64,000 bases of DNA. Origin: Terrisporobacter petrolearius. GTDB taxonomy: Bacteria > Bacillota > Clostridia > Peptostreptococcales > Peptostreptococcaceae. Below the pieces are notes generated by a model that searched no databases, had not been told where the DNA came from, and worked only from the letters and a program-made list of their open reading frames with translations. The DNA lies in assembly GCF_032598785.1 (NCBI RefSeq), contig NZ_CP102984.1; one strand, 5' to 3'. Of the stretch, positions 23,895 through 32,695 are shown piece by piece. A program made the translations under genes and the position numbers. The stretch's first letter is position 1; each line of letters starts with the position of its first letter.

Positions 23895-25961
23895 ATGGCT
23901 AGACAGTTTCCTTTAGAAAAAACAAGAAATATAGGAATAATGGCCCATATAGATGCAGGAAAAACTACTACTACAGAAAGAATCCTGTTCTATACTGGAC
24001 AAACTCATAAAATAGGAGAAACTCATGAAGGAGCTTCTCAAATGGACTGGATGGAGCAAGAGAAGGAAAGAGGTATAACAATAACTTCTGCCGCTACTAC
24101 TGCTCAATGGAAAGGTCATAGAATAAATATAATAGATACTCCAGGACACGTGGATTTCACTGTTGAAGTTGAAAGATCACTAAGAGTTCTTGATGGTTCT
24201 GTTGCTGTTTTCTGTGCTAAAGGTGGGGTTGAACCTCAATCTGAGAACGTATGGAGACAAGCAGATAACTATGAAGTACCTAGAGTAGCATTCGTAAATA
24301 AAATGGACATCATGGGTGCAGACTTCTACAATGTTGTACAAATGATGAAAGATAGATTAAATGCAAATGCTGTACCAGTTCAATTACCAATAGGTAAAGA
24401 AGATTGGTTACAAGGTGAAGTTGACTTAGTAGAAATGTGTGCTCATATATACAAAGACGACTTAGGAAGAGAAATAGAAAGAACTGAAATACCTGAAGAT
24501 ATGAAAGAGTTAGCTGCTGAGTGGAGAGAAAAATTAGTTGAAGCTGTAGCTGAAACTGATGAAGAGTTAATGATGAAATATCTTGAAGGCGAAGAGTTCT
24601 CAGTAGAAGAAATAAAAACTGCTATAAGAAAAGCTACTATAGCATGTGAAATGAACCCAGTATTCTGTGGTTCTGCATACAAAAACAAAGGTGTTCAGTT
24701 ATTATTAGATGGTGTTGTTGAATACTTACCAGCTCCAACTGATATACCAGCTATAAAAGGTGTATTAGAAAATGGAGAAGAAGATGAAAGACACTCATCT
24801 GATGAAGAGCCATTCTCGGCTTTAGCATTCAAAATAATGACTGACCCATTCGTTGGGAAGTTAGCATTCTTCAGAGTTTACTCTGGTGTAATGCAAGGTG
24901 GATCTTACGTTCTTAACTCTACTAAAGGTAAGAGAGAAAGAATAGGTCGTATACTTCAAATGCATGCTAATACAAGAGAAGAAATAACAGAAGTATATGC
25001 TGGAGATATAGCTGCAGCAGTAGGTCTTAAAGATACTACTACTGGAGATACTTTATGTGACCCAGCTAACCCAATAATACTTGAATCTATGGAATTCCCT
25101 GAACCAGTTATATCTGTTGCTATAGAACCAAAATCTAAAGCAGCTCAAGAAAAAATGGGTATAGCTCTTCAAAAACTAGCTGAGGAAGATCCAACTTTCA
25201 CAGTTAAGTCTGATGAAGAAACAGGACAAACTATAATATCAGGTATGGGTGAATTACACTTAGAAATAATCGTTGATAGATTACTAAGAGAGTTCAAAGT
25301 AGAAGCTAATGTTGGTGCTCCTCAAGTTGCTTACAGAGAAACTATAACTCAACCAGTTGATGTAGAGTACAAATACTCTAAACAATCAGGTGGTAGAGGA
25401 CAATACGGACATGTTAAACTTAGAGTTAACCCACAAGAGCCAGGTCTTGGATACAAATTCGAAAACAAAACTGTTGGTGGATCTGTACCTAAAGAATATG
25501 TTGGACCAACTGACACTGGTATACAAGGTGCTATGCAATCTGGTCTAGTAGCTGGTTACCCAGTTGTTGACGTAGCTGTTGAATTATATGATGGTTCTTA
25601 CCATGAAGTCGATTCATCAGAAATGGCGTTCAAAATGGCTGGTTCAATGGCTATGAAAGAAGCTCTTAAGAAAGGTAATTCAGTATTACTTGAGCCATTC
25701 TTCAAAGTTGAAGTTGTTACTCCAGAAGAGTACATGGGAGACGTTATGGGTGGACTAAACTCTAAGAGAGGTCTAATCCAAGGTATGGAAGCTAGAAACG
25801 GAGCACAAGTTATAAATGCATTCGTTCCACTTTCAGAAATGTTTGGATACTCTACTGAATTAAGATCTACTACTCAAGGTAGAGCGACTTATACAATGAT
25901 ATTTGATCACTATGAGCAAGTTCCAGCAAATGTTGCTAAGAAAGTTGCTGAAGGTAAATAA
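23895..25961 (+). CDS. fusA: Elongation factor G
   Basis: Translocation GTPase of 688 residues. G1 AHIDAGKTTTTER (17-29), G3 DTPGHVDFTVEVERSLR, G4 NKMDIMGADF and the CGSAYKN loop are all intact. Domain IV begins around SGGRGQYGHVKLRV, and the tail YSTELRSTTQGRATYTMIFDHYE is typical. Canonical domain IV and str-operon context argue against a fusA2 paralogue or a ribosomal protection protein. The ATG follows AAGGAGGATAACC. A GC-rich hairpin lies between it and tuf copy 2. Confidence 0.98.
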   Translation: MARQFPLEKTRNIGIMAHIDAGKTTTTERILFYTGQTHKIGETHEGASQMDWMEQEKERGITITSAATTAQWKGHRINIIDTPGHVDFTVEVERSLRVLDGSVAVFCAKGGVEPQSENVWRQADNYEVPRVAFVNKMDIMGADFYNVVQMMKDRLNANAVPVQLPIGKEDWLQGEVDLVEMCAHIYKDDLGREIERTEIPEDMKELAAEWREKLVEAVAETDEELMMKYLEGEEFSVEEIKTAIRKATIACEMNPVFCGSAYKNKGVQLLLDGVVEYLPAPTDIPAIKGVLENGEEDERHSSDEEPFSALAFKIMTDPFVGKLAFFRVYSGVMQGGSYVLNSTKGKRERIGRILQMHANTREEITEVYAGDIAAAVGLKDTTTGDTLCDPANPIILESMEFPEPVISVAIEPKSKAAQEKMGIALQKLAEEDPTFTVKSDEETGQTIISGMGELHLEIIVDRLLREFKVEANVGAPQVAYRETITQPVDVEYKYSKQSGGRGQYGHVKLRVNPQEPGLGYKFENKTVGGSVPKEYVGPTDTGIQGAMQSGLVAGYPVVDVAVELYDGSYHEVDSSEMAFKMAGSMAMKEALKKGNSVLLEPFFKVEVVTPEEYMGDVMGGLNSKRGLIQGMEARNGAQVINAFVPLSEMFGYSTELRSTTQGRATYTMIFDHYEQVPANVAKKVAEGK

Positions 25962-25992
25962 TAATTATTTATCTTATAAATAAATAAATTAG

Positions 25993-26017
25993 TAAGACGA
26001 GGTTTATCCTCGTCTTA
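25993..26017 (+). other. Perfect 10-bp hairpin between fusA and tuf copy 2
   Basis: TAAGACGAGG (25993-26002) and CCTCGTCTTA (26008-26017) close a TTTAT loop. TGATAATAAATT follows instead of a T-run. It is therefore more likely an RNA-processing or stabilising hairpin than an efficient terminator. It ends 22 bp before the tuf repeat begins. Confidence 0.55.
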
Positions 26018-26038
26018 TGATAATAAATTATAATAATA

Positions 26039-27295
26039 AAATATATTAGGAGGTATTTCACAATGGCTAAGGCTAAATTTGAAAGAAATAAACCACACGT
26101 TAATATAGGAACAATAGGTCACGTTGACCACGGTAAAACTACATTAACAGCTGCAATAACAAAAACATTATTTGATAGATATCAATTAGGAGAAGCTGTA
26201 GATTTCGCTAACATAGATAAAGCTCCAGAAGAAAGAGAAAGAGGAATCACAATATCAACAGCTCACGTTGAATACGAAACTCCAAACAGACACTACGCTC
26301 ACGTTGACTGCCCAGGACATGCTGACTACGTTAAAAACATGATAACAGGAGCAGCTCAAATGGACGGTGCTATATTAGTTTGTTCAGCAACTGATGGACC
26401 AATGCCTCAAACAAGAGAGCATATACTATTATCAAGACAAGTTGGTGTACCATACATAGTAGTATTCTTAAACAAATGTGACATGGTAGACGACGAAGAA
26501 TTATTAGAGTTAGTTGAAATGGAAGTAAGAGAATTATTAAACGAATATGAATTCCCAGGAGATGACACTCCAATAGTAAGAGGGTCAGCATTAAAAGCAT
26601 TAGAAGATTCTTCATCAGAGTGGGGAGACAAAATAGTTGAATTATTCGAACAAATAGATGAGTATATACCAGCTCCAGAGAGAGATGTAGATAAGCCATT
26701 CTTAATGCCAGTAGAAGACGTATTCTCTATAACAGGAAGAGGAACAGTTGCTACAGGTAGAGTAGAAAGAGGAGTATTAAAAGTACAAGACGAGGTTGAA
26801 TTAGTAGGATTAACTGAAGAGCCAAGAAAAGTTGTTGTAACTGGTGTAGAAATGTTCAGAAAATTATTAGATAGCGCACAAGCTGGAGATAATATAGGAG
26901 CATTATTAAGAGGTGTTCAAAGAGATGATATCGAAAGAGGACAAGTATTAGCTAAGCCAGGTTCAGTTAACGCTCATACAAAGTTCACTGCAGAGATATA
27001 TGTTCTTAAAAAAGAAGAAGGTGGAAGACATACTCCATTCTTCGATGGATACAGACCACAATTCTACTTCAGAACAACAGACGTAACAGGAGCTTGTAAA
27101 TTACCAGAAGGAACAGAAATGGTAATGCCTGGAGATAACGTAACTATAGAAGTTGATTTAATAAACTCTATATGTGTTGAAGAAGGATTAAGATTCGCCA
27201 TCAGAGAAGGTGGAAGAACAGTAGCTTCAGGAGTTGTAGCAACAATAGTAGAATAATCTATAAACAGGTTATTTATATATAGAAATAAAGAGGGG
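26039..27295 (+). repeat. Copy 2 of the 1257-bp near-identical tuf repeat
   Basis: Matches 10128-11384 in length and nearly every base. The identity starts 24 bases before the ATG and ends within the terminator stem, where this copy has one extra G. Confidence 0.9.
26063..27256 (+). CDS. tuf: Elongation factor Tu (copy 2)
   Basis: Second EF-Tu gene, in the classical str-operon position after fusA. The 397 residues match copy 1 except Val for Ile at residue 396. GTP-binding motifs GHVDHGKT, DCPGHADY and NKCD are all present. Synonymous differences include GCT for GCA in the TAHVEY segment and GAC for GAT in AQMDGA. The ribosome site AGGAGGT is identical to copy 1. Expression comes from the rpsL promoter, possibly modulated by the preceding hairpin. 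Confidence 0.98.
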   Translation: MAKAKFERNKPHVNIGTIGHVDHGKTTLTAAITKTLFDRYQLGEAVDFANIDKAPEERERGITISTAHVEYETPNRHYAHVDCPGHADYVKNMITGAAQMDGAILVCSATDGPMPQTREHILLSRQVGVPYIVVFLNKCDMVDDEELLELVEMEVRELLNEYEFPGDDTPIVRGSALKALEDSSSEWGDKIVELFEQIDEYIPAPERDVDKPFLMPVEDVFSITGRGTVATGRVERGVLKVQDEVELVGLTEEPRKVVVTGVEMFRKLLDSAQAGDNIGALLRGVQRDDIERGQVLAKPGSVNAHTKFTAEIYVLKKEEGGRHTPFFDGYRPQFYFRTTDVTGACKLPEGTEMVMPGDNVTIEVDLINSICVEEGLRFAIREGGRTVASGVVATIVE

Positions 27296-27315
27296 GTTAA
27301 ACCTCTCTTTTTTTG
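27289..27315 (+). terminator. Intrinsic terminator after tuf copy 2
   Basis: AGAGG pairs with CCTCT around a loop beginning GGGTTAAA, then seven Ts and G. It closes the str operon. Confidence 0.85.
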
Positions 27316-27324
27316 TATACTATG

Positions 27325-27353
27325 TTGACAAGTGAGTAAAAAAATTATATACT
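27325..27353 (+). promoter_or_regulatory. Promoter for the S10-spc block
   Basis: TTGACA (27325-27330), 17 bp, TATACT (27348-27353), ten bases after the str terminator. The start gives a leader of about 270 bases before rpsJ. A second consensus TATAAT lies at 27468-27473 without a well-spaced -35. Confidence 0.8.
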
Positions 27354-27359
27354 AATCAA

Positions 27360-27610
27360 GTCGTTGTAAGAAAAAAAGATAAAATTTTTTTGAATGCAAA
27401 GATTAAAAAAATAATGTATACAAAAAATAAAAAAATATCTTGAAAAAAAGTTAATAATAAGATAAACTATAATAGTGTGCTTGAGAGATACGAATTATAA
27501 GGAAAGAGAATTGGTCTTAAAATTTTAATATTTTTGCTTTTGAAAAACAGGAACACCCGGAAGTGTGTATCGGTATTAAAATAAATAAGGACTAATGATA
27601 AACAAGCGAA
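27360..27610 (+). other. Long AT-rich 5' leader of the S10 operon
   Basis: About 270 bases separate the promoter from rpsJ and hold no credible ORF. The first half is almost pure A/T. The second half, after an alternative TATAAT at 27468, contains a short ACAC-CCGGA-AGTGT hairpin region near 27550-27570. In some bacteria the S10 leader binds L4, but I cannot show an L4 site here. Confidence 0.4.
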
Positions 27611-27628
27611 GAAGGAGGGAAATAAAAC

Positions 27629-27940
27629 ATGGCTAAAAATGAAAAAATAAGAATAAGATTAAAATCTTATGATCACAAACTGTTAGATTTTTCTGCTGGA
27701 AAAATAGTTGAAACTGCTAAAAAAGCTGGATCACAAGTTTCAGGACCTGTGCCACTACCAACAGAAAAGCAAATAGTTACTATATTAAGAGCTGTTCATA
27801 AATACAAAGATTCTAGAGAACAATTCGAAATAAGAACTCACAAAAGATTAATAGACATAACAAACCCAACACCTAAGACTGTTGATTCTTTAATGAAATT
27901 AGACTTACCAGCAGGTGTTGATATAGAAATAAAGTTATAA
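27629..27940 (+). CDS. rpsJ: Small ribosomal subunit protein uS10
   Basis: 30S head protein that also serves as NusE in antitermination complexes. The 103 residues begin AKNEKIRIRLKSYDHKLLD and contain GPVPLPTEKQIVTILRA and EQFEIRTHKRLIDI, all canonical. The ATG follows GAAGGAGGGAAATAAAAC. It is first in the long ribosomal-protein block. rplC follows 94 bp later after a small hairpin-prone spacer. Confidence 0.97.
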   Translation: MAKNEKIRIRLKSYDHKLLDFSAGKIVETAKKAGSQVSGPVPLPTEKQIVTILRAVHKYKDSREQFEIRTHKRLIDITNPTPKTVDSLMKLDLPAGVDIEIKL

Positions 27941-28034
27941 GAACAAACACCTAAGATATTATCCTATAAGGTGACTATCTTAGAATGATTACCAAATTAG
28001 GTAATCCGCTGTAAGAATTATAGGAGGTGCTAAT

Positions 28035-28664
28035 ATGAAAGGAATATTAGGAAAAAAAATAGGTATGACTCAAGTATTTGCTGAAGCTGGTGAAGTAATT
28101 CCAGTAACGGTTGTTGAGGCAGGACCAGTTGTTGTAACACAAGTTAAAACAATAGAAAATGATGGATACAATGCAGTTCAAGTAGGTTTTGTAGATGCTA
28201 AAGAAAAATCTTTAAACAAACCTCAAAAAGGGCACTTAGCTGCAGCTAACACATTAAAAAAACATTTAAAAGAATTCAGAGTTGAGTCTGTAGATGCTTA
28301 TACAGTTGGACAAGAAATAAAAGCTGACGTATTCGCTACAGGTGAAATGATAGATGTGACAGGAATATCTAAAGGGAAAGGATTCCAAGGTCCAATAAAA
28401 AGACATGGTCAATCAAGAGGTCCTGAAACTCACGGTTCTAGATACCACAGAAGACCAGGTTCAATGGGAGCTTGTTCTTACCCAGGTAGAGTTTTCAAAA
28501 ACAAAAAATTAGCTGGACACATGGGTAGCGTAAAAGTTACAGTTCAAAACTTAGAAGTCGTAAGAGTTGACGCTGAAAAGAACTTTATACTAGTTAAAGG
28601 TGCTATACCAGGAGCTAAAGGTTCAGTAGTAACAATAAAAGAAGCAGTTAAGGCTTCTAAATAA
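28035..28664 (+). CDS. rplC: Large ribosomal subunit protein uL3
   Basis: Early-assembly 50S protein whose loop reaches the peptidyl-transferase centre. The 209 residues begin KGILGKKIGMTQVFAEAGE and contain GKGFQGPIKRHGQSRGPETHGS and RRPGSMGACSYPGRVFKNKK. The Gln in KRHGQSRG is at the position usually methylated in other bacteria. The ATG follows AGGAGGTGCTAAT. rplD begins 27 bp later. Confidence 0.97.
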   Translation: MKGILGKKIGMTQVFAEAGEVIPVTVVEAGPVVVTQVKTIENDGYNAVQVGFVDAKEKSLNKPQKGHLAAANTLKKHLKEFRVESVDAYTVGQEIKADVFATGEMIDVTGISKGKGFQGPIKRHGQSRGPETHGSRYHRRPGSMGACSYPGRVFKNKKLAGHMGSVKVTVQNLEVVRVDAEKNFILVKGAIPGAKGSVVTIKEAVKASK

Positions 28665-28691
28665 GACTAACCTAAGAAAGGAGGATGCACA

Positions 28692-29315
28692 ATGCCAAAA
28701 TTAAATGTATTGAATATGAATGGACAAAATGTTGGTGAAATAGAATTAGCTGATTCTATATTCAATGTTGAAGTTAACGAACATGTTTTATATGAAGTAG
28801 TTAAAAACCAACTTGCAAATAAAAGACAAGGTACTCAATCTGCAAAAACTAGAGCAGAAGTTAGAGGTGGCGGAAGAAAACCTTGGAAACAAAAAGGAAC
28901 AGGTAGAGCGAGACAAGGTTCTATAAGAGCTGTACAATGGATAGGTGGAGGAGTTGCTTTTGCACCAAAGCCAAGAAATTACAGATATACTTTACCTAGA
29001 AAAGTTAGAAGATTAGCTATGAAATCTGCTTTATCTTCAAAAGTACAAAACAATGAAATAATAGTATTAGATGCTTTAACTATGGAAGCGCCTAAAACTA
29101 AAGATTTCGCAGCTGTATTAAAAAACATAAATGCTGGTAAAAAAGCTTTAGTAGTAATGGCTGAGAAAAATGAAAACGTAATAAAATCAGCAGCAAATAT
29201 ACAAGGTGTTGAAACTGCATTAGTTAATACTATAAATGTTTATGATATCTTAAAATACGATTCTTTCGTAATAACAACAGATGCTGTTAAAAAAGTGGAG
29301 GAGGTGTACGCATAA
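28692..29315 (+). CDS. rplD: Large ribosomal subunit protein uL4
   Basis: Lines the peptide exit tunnel; in Escherichia coli it represses the S10 operon. The 207 residues carry the tunnel loop region RGGGRKPWKQKGTGRARQGS, with no insertion or change of the type linked to macrolide resistance. The ATG follows AAGGAGGATGCACA. Its stop codon overlaps the rplW start by one base (TAATG), indicating translational coupling. Confidence 0.97.
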   Translation: MPKLNVLNMNGQNVGEIELADSIFNVEVNEHVLYEVVKNQLANKRQGTQSAKTRAEVRGGGRKPWKQKGTGRARQGSIRAVQWIGGGVAFAPKPRNYRYTLPRKVRRLAMKSALSSKVQNNEIIVLDALTMEAPKTKDFAAVLKNINAGKKALVVMAEKNENVIKSAANIQGVETALVNTINVYDILKYDSFVITTDAVKKVEEVYA

Positions 29316-29605
29316 TGACTAATCCACACGATATAATAATAAAACCAATCGTTACAGAACAAAGTATGGCTGAAATGGCTGAAAACAAATACACATTTGT
29401 AGTAAGCAAGAATGCTAATAAAACTGAAATAAAAAAAGCTGTAGAAACTATATTCGGAGTTAATGTTGATAAAGTAAACACATTAAACTACGATGGAAAA
29501 GTTAAAAGAATGGGTAGAAGTGTAGGAAGAACTGCAAGTTTCAAAAAAGCGGTAGTTAAGTTAACTGCTGATTCTAAAGAAATAGAATTCTTCCAAGGAA
29601 TGTAA
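29315..29605 (+). CDS. rplW: Large ribosomal subunit protein uL23
   Basis: Sits at the tunnel exit, docking site for trigger factor and SRP. The 96 residues begin TNPHDIIIKPIVTEQSM, with the hallmark KYTFVVSKNANKTEIKKAVE and VNTLNYDGKVKRMG. The ribosome site GGAGGAGGTG lies within the end of rplD, and the start overlaps the rplD stop by one base. rplB follows after 29 bp. Confidence 0.97.
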   Translation: MTNPHDIIIKPIVTEQSMAEMAENKYTFVVSKNANKTEIKKAVETIFGVNVDKVNTLNYDGKVKRMGRSVGRTASFKKAVVKLTADSKEIEFFQGM

Positions 29606-29634
29606 TACCTTAATTAACGTAAGGAGGATAAAAG

Positions 29635-30465
29635 ATGGCTATTAAAAAGTTTAAACCAACTTCTCCTGCCTTAAGACAAATGACAGTTTTAAAATCTGAT
29701 GAGATAACAACTAACCAACCAGAGAAATCTCTTTTAGTTTCTTTAAAGAAGAACTCTGGTAGAAATGCTCACGGTAAAATAACTGTTCGTCACAGAGGTG
29801 GAGGAAACAGAAGAAAATATAGAGTAATAGATTTCAAAAGAAATAAAGATGGAATACCTGCAAAAGTTGCAACTGTTGAATATGATCCAAACAGAACTGC
29901 TAACATAGCTTTATTAAACTATGCTGATGGTGAAAAAAGATATATATTAGCTCCAGTTGGAATAAAAGTAGGAGATACTTTAATGTCAGGACCAGATTCT
30001 GATATAAAACCAGGGAATGCATTAGCATTAAAAAATATGCCAGTTGGTACAGTAATTCACAACATAGAATTAAAACCAGGAAAAGGAGCTCAGTTAGTTA
30101 GATCTGCTGGTGTTTCTGCTCAATTAATGGCTAAAGAAGGAACAAAAGCTTTATTAAGATTACCATCAGGAGAAATGAGATACGTTTCTATAGAGTGTAA
30201 AGCTACTATAGGGCAAGTTGGTAATGTAGAACATGGAAACATTGTTATAGGTAAAGCTGGTAGAGTTAGACACATGGGTATAAGACCTACAGTTAGAGGA
30301 TCTGTAATGAACCCTTGCGATCACCCTCACGGTGGTGGTGAAGGTAGAGCTCCAATCGGTAGATCTGGACCAGTTACTCCATGGGGTAAACCTGCACTTG
30401 GATACAAAACTAGAAAGAAAAACAAAGCATCTAATAAATTAATAGTTTCAAGAAGAACTAAATAA
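29635..30465 (+). CDS. rplB: Large ribosomal subunit protein uL2
   Basis: Essential 50S protein near the peptidyl-transferase centre and an intersubunit bridge. The 276 residues begin AIKKFKPTSPALRQMT and contain HRGGGNRRKYRVIDFKR. The region NPCDHPHGGGEGRAPIGRSG holds the conserved His of the HPHGGG loop. The ATG follows AAGGAGGATAAAAG. It ends with KASNKLIVSRRTK. Confidence 0.98.
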   Translation: MAIKKFKPTSPALRQMTVLKSDEITTNQPEKSLLVSLKKNSGRNAHGKITVRHRGGGNRRKYRVIDFKRNKDGIPAKVATVEYDPNRTANIALLNYADGEKRYILAPVGIKVGDTLMSGPDSDIKPGNALALKNMPVGTVIHNIELKPGKGAQLVRSAGVSAQLMAKEGTKALLRLPSGEMRYVSIECKATIGQVGNVEHGNIVIGKAGRVRHMGIRPTVRGSVMNPCDHPHGGGEGRAPIGRSGPVTPWGKPALGYKTRKKNKASNKLIVSRRTK

Positions 30466-30519
30466 TAGATGATTAAATAGATTTTATGGATTTATTTTAC
30501 TCAGAGAGGAGGAAATTAG

Positions 30520-30801
30520 ATGTCAAGATCAACTAAAAAAGGACCTTTTATACATGCAAGACTTTTAAAGAAAGTTGAAGCTATGAATGCATCAGGAAAT
30601 AAGGAAGTTATAAAGACTTGGTCAAGAAGTTCAACAATATTCCCTCAAATGGTAGAACACACTATAGCTGTTCACGATGGGAGAAGACATATACCTGTTT
30701 ATATAACAGAAGATATGGTTGGACATAAATTAGGAGAATTTGTTCCTACAAGAACGTTCAAAGGGCACAAAGACGACGAAAAGAGTAACAAGAGAAGATA
30801 A
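30520..30801 (+). CDS. rpsS: Small ribosomal subunit protein uS19
   Basis: 30S head protein that pairs with S13. The 93 residues begin SRSTKKGPFIHARLLKKVE and contain TWSRSSTIFPQMVEHTIAVHDG and HKLGEFVPTRTFKGHK, diagnostic for S19. The ATG follows AGAGGAGGAAATTAG. rplV begins 33 bp later. Confidence 0.97.
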   Translation: MSRSTKKGPFIHARLLKKVEAMNASGNKEVIKTWSRSSTIFPQMVEHTIAVHDGRRHIPVYITEDMVGHKLGEFVPTRTFKGHKDDEKSNKRR

Positions 30802-30834
30802 TACCATTCTTACTAAGGAAGGAGGATATTAAAA

Positions 30835-31170
30835 ATGGAAGCAAAAGCAATCGCAAAATACGTACGTGTATCTCCAAGAAAAGCTGGACAAATATGTTCG
30901 CTTGTTAGAGGTAAAAACGTTGATGAAGCATTAGCGATATTAAAATTCACTCCAAGAGGTGCTGCTGCAGATATAGCAAAAGTTGTAAAATCTGCTAAAG
31001 CAAATGCTGAAAACAATCACGAAATGAATGCTGAAAATTTATATATAGAATCAATAGTTGCTAACCAAGGGCCAACAATAAAGAGATTTATGCCTAGAGC
31101 TCAAGGTAGAGCTACTATGATAAGAAAAAGAACTTCTCACATAGAAGTAGTAGTTAAAGAAAAAAAATAG
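30835..31170 (+). CDS. rplV: Large ribosomal subunit protein uL22
   Basis: Its beta-hairpin lines the narrow part of the exit tunnel next to L4. The 111 residues begin EAKAIAKYVRVSPRKAGQIC, and the tunnel hairpin reads IKRFMPRAQGRATMIRKRTS. No deletion or insertion of the kind linked to macrolide resistance is visible. The ATG follows AAGGAGGATATTAAAA. rpsC starts 21 bp later. Confidence 0.97.
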   Translation: MEAKAIAKYVRVSPRKAGQICSLVRGKNVDEALAILKFTPRGAAADIAKVVKSAKANAENNHEMNAENLYIESIVANQGPTIKRFMPRAQGRATMIRKRTSHIEVVVKEKK

Positions 31171-31191
31171 TCACAGATAGGAGGGAAATAA

Positions 31192-32004
31192 ATGGGACAA
31201 AAGGTTAACCCACACGGATTAAGAGTCGGTGTTATAAAAGATTGGGATTCAAGATGGTTCACAACTGATAAAAAAGAGTTCGGAGCGTTATTATTAGAAG
31301 ACCACAATATACGTAAATTCTTAAAAAATAAATTATACTCTGCTGGAGTTGCTAAAATAGAAATAGAAAGATCTGCTAATAAAATAAAATTAGATCTTCA
31401 TGTTGCTAAGCCAGGTGTTGTTATAGGAAGAGCAGGGGCTGGAATAGAAGCATTAAAAGCTGAGTTAGAAAAAATGACTAAGAAAAATATAATAGTAAAC
31501 ATAGTTGAGGTAAGAGCTATAGATAAGAATGCTCAACTAGTTGCTGAAAACATAGCTTTAGCTATAGAAAGAAGGGTTGCTTTCAGAAGAGCTATGAAAC
31601 AAGCTGTTCAAAGAGCACTTAAAGCTGGAGCTAAAGGTATAAAAGTTTCTGCATCAGGTAGACTAGGTGGAGCTGAAATGGCTAGAACTGAAGGATACAG
31701 CGAAGGAAATGTACCTCTTCATACTTTAAGATCTGATATAGATTATGGATTTGCTGAAGCTGATACTACTTATGGAAAAATAGGTATAAAAGTTTGGATC
31801 TGTCATGGTGAAGTATTACCAACTAAAAACGGAATAAATCCAAGAGAAGAAAGAAAAGATAATAGAAGAGACAGAAGAGATAATAAAAGAGATAACAGAA
31901 GAAGAGATTCTAGAGGAACTGATAGAAGAGGTCAAAGACCACAACAAGGACAAAGACCTCAAGGACAAAGACCTCAAAGAACTGAAAACAAAGGTAATAA
32001 ATAA
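31192..32004 (+). CDS. rpsC: Small ribosomal subunit protein uS3, with basic C-terminal tail
   Basis: 30S protein at the mRNA entry channel with helicase-like function. It starts GQKVNPHGLRVGVIKDWDSR. The KH domain holds PGVVIGRAGAGIEALK, and the C-terminal domain has SASGRLGGAEMARTEGYSEG. After about residue 218 the normal fold gives way to a low-complexity tail of Arg/Asp/Asn then Gly/Gln/Arg/Pro repeats, making 270 residues against roughly 220 in most S3 proteins. Tails like this occur in related clostridia; a role in RNA contact is inference. The ATG follows AGGAGGGAAATAA. Confidence 0.96.
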   Translation: MGQKVNPHGLRVGVIKDWDSRWFTTDKKEFGALLLEDHNIRKFLKNKLYSAGVAKIEIERSANKIKLDLHVAKPGVVIGRAGAGIEALKAELEKMTKKNIIVNIVEVRAIDKNAQLVAENIALAIERRVAFRRAMKQAVQRALKAGAKGIKVSASGRLGGAEMARTEGYSEGNVPLHTLRSDIDYGFAEADTTYGKIGIKVWICHGEVLPTKNGINPREERKDNRRDRRDNKRDNRRRDSRGTDRRGQRPQQGQRPQGQRPQRTENKGNK

Positions 32005-32035
32005 TTAGTAAGGTTCGAGGAAGGAGGAAACACTC

Positions 32036-32467
32036 ATGTTAATGCCAAAAAGAGTAAAACGTCGTAGAGTTCATAGAGGAAGCATGGCTGGTAAAGCTCA
32101 AAAAGGTAATAAAGTTACTTATGGAGAGTTCGGTTTAATGGCTATGGAAGCATCATGGATAACTTCTAATCAAATAGAAGCTGCCAGAATAGCTATGACT
32201 AGATATATAAAAAGAGGCGGGAAAGTTTGGATAAAAATATTCCCACATAAACCAGTAACAAGAAAACCAGCTGAAACTCGTATGGGTGCTGGGAAAGGTT
32301 CTCCAGAGTATTGGGTAGCCGTAGTTAAACCAGGAAGAGTTATGTTCGAATTAGCAGGTGTAGATGAAGCAAAAGCTAGAGAAGCTATGAGACTTGCTGC
32401 ACATAAACTTCCAATAAAATGTAAATTTGTTAAAAAAGAAGATTTAGAAGTAAAGGGTGGTGAATAG
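32036..32467 (+). CDS. rplP: Large ribosomal subunit protein uL16
   Basis: Organises the A-site region of the 50S subunit. The 143 residues begin MLMPKRVKRRRVHRGSMAGK and contain ITSNQIEAARIAMTRYIKRGG and MGAGKGSPEYWVAVVKPGR. The first ATG is used: it lies eight bases after AAGGAGG and matches the usual MLMPKR start. It runs within two bases of rpmC. Confidence 0.97.
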   Translation: MLMPKRVKRRRVHRGSMAGKAQKGNKVTYGEFGLMAMEASWITSNQIEAARIAMTRYIKRGGKVWIKIFPHKPVTRKPAETRMGAGKGSPEYWVAVVKPGRVMFELAGVDEAKAREAMRLAAHKLPIKCKFVKKEDLEVKGGE

Positions 32468-32468
32468 G

Positions 32469-32672
32469 ATGAAAGCTAAAGAACTAAGAGATTTAACAAG
32501 CGAAGAGCTAATTAGCAAATTAAATGACTTCAAAAGTGAATTATTTAGCTTAAGATTCCAATTAGCTACTGGTCAATTAGAAAACACAGCAAGAATAAAG
32601 TTTGTTAAAAAAGATATAGCTAGAGTTAAAACTATCCTTGCTGAAAGAAAGTTAAACGAAACTAGAGCTTAA
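32469..32672 (+). CDS. rpmC: Large ribosomal subunit protein uL29
   Basis: Small helical protein at the tunnel exit next to L23. The 67 residues read MKAKELRDLTSEELISKLND and contain ELFSLRFQLATGQLENTARI, the family signature. I chose the ATG at 32469, one base after the rplP stop, with GGGTGGTGA in the end of rplP as ribosome site. An upstream in-frame GTG would add four residues within rplP and is unlikely. Confidence 0.95.
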   Translation: MKAKELRDLTSEELISKLNDFKSELFSLRFQLATGQLENTARIKFVKKDIARVKTILAERKLNETRA

Positions 32673-32695
32673 TTTGGAGAGGAGGCTTTTTAAAC

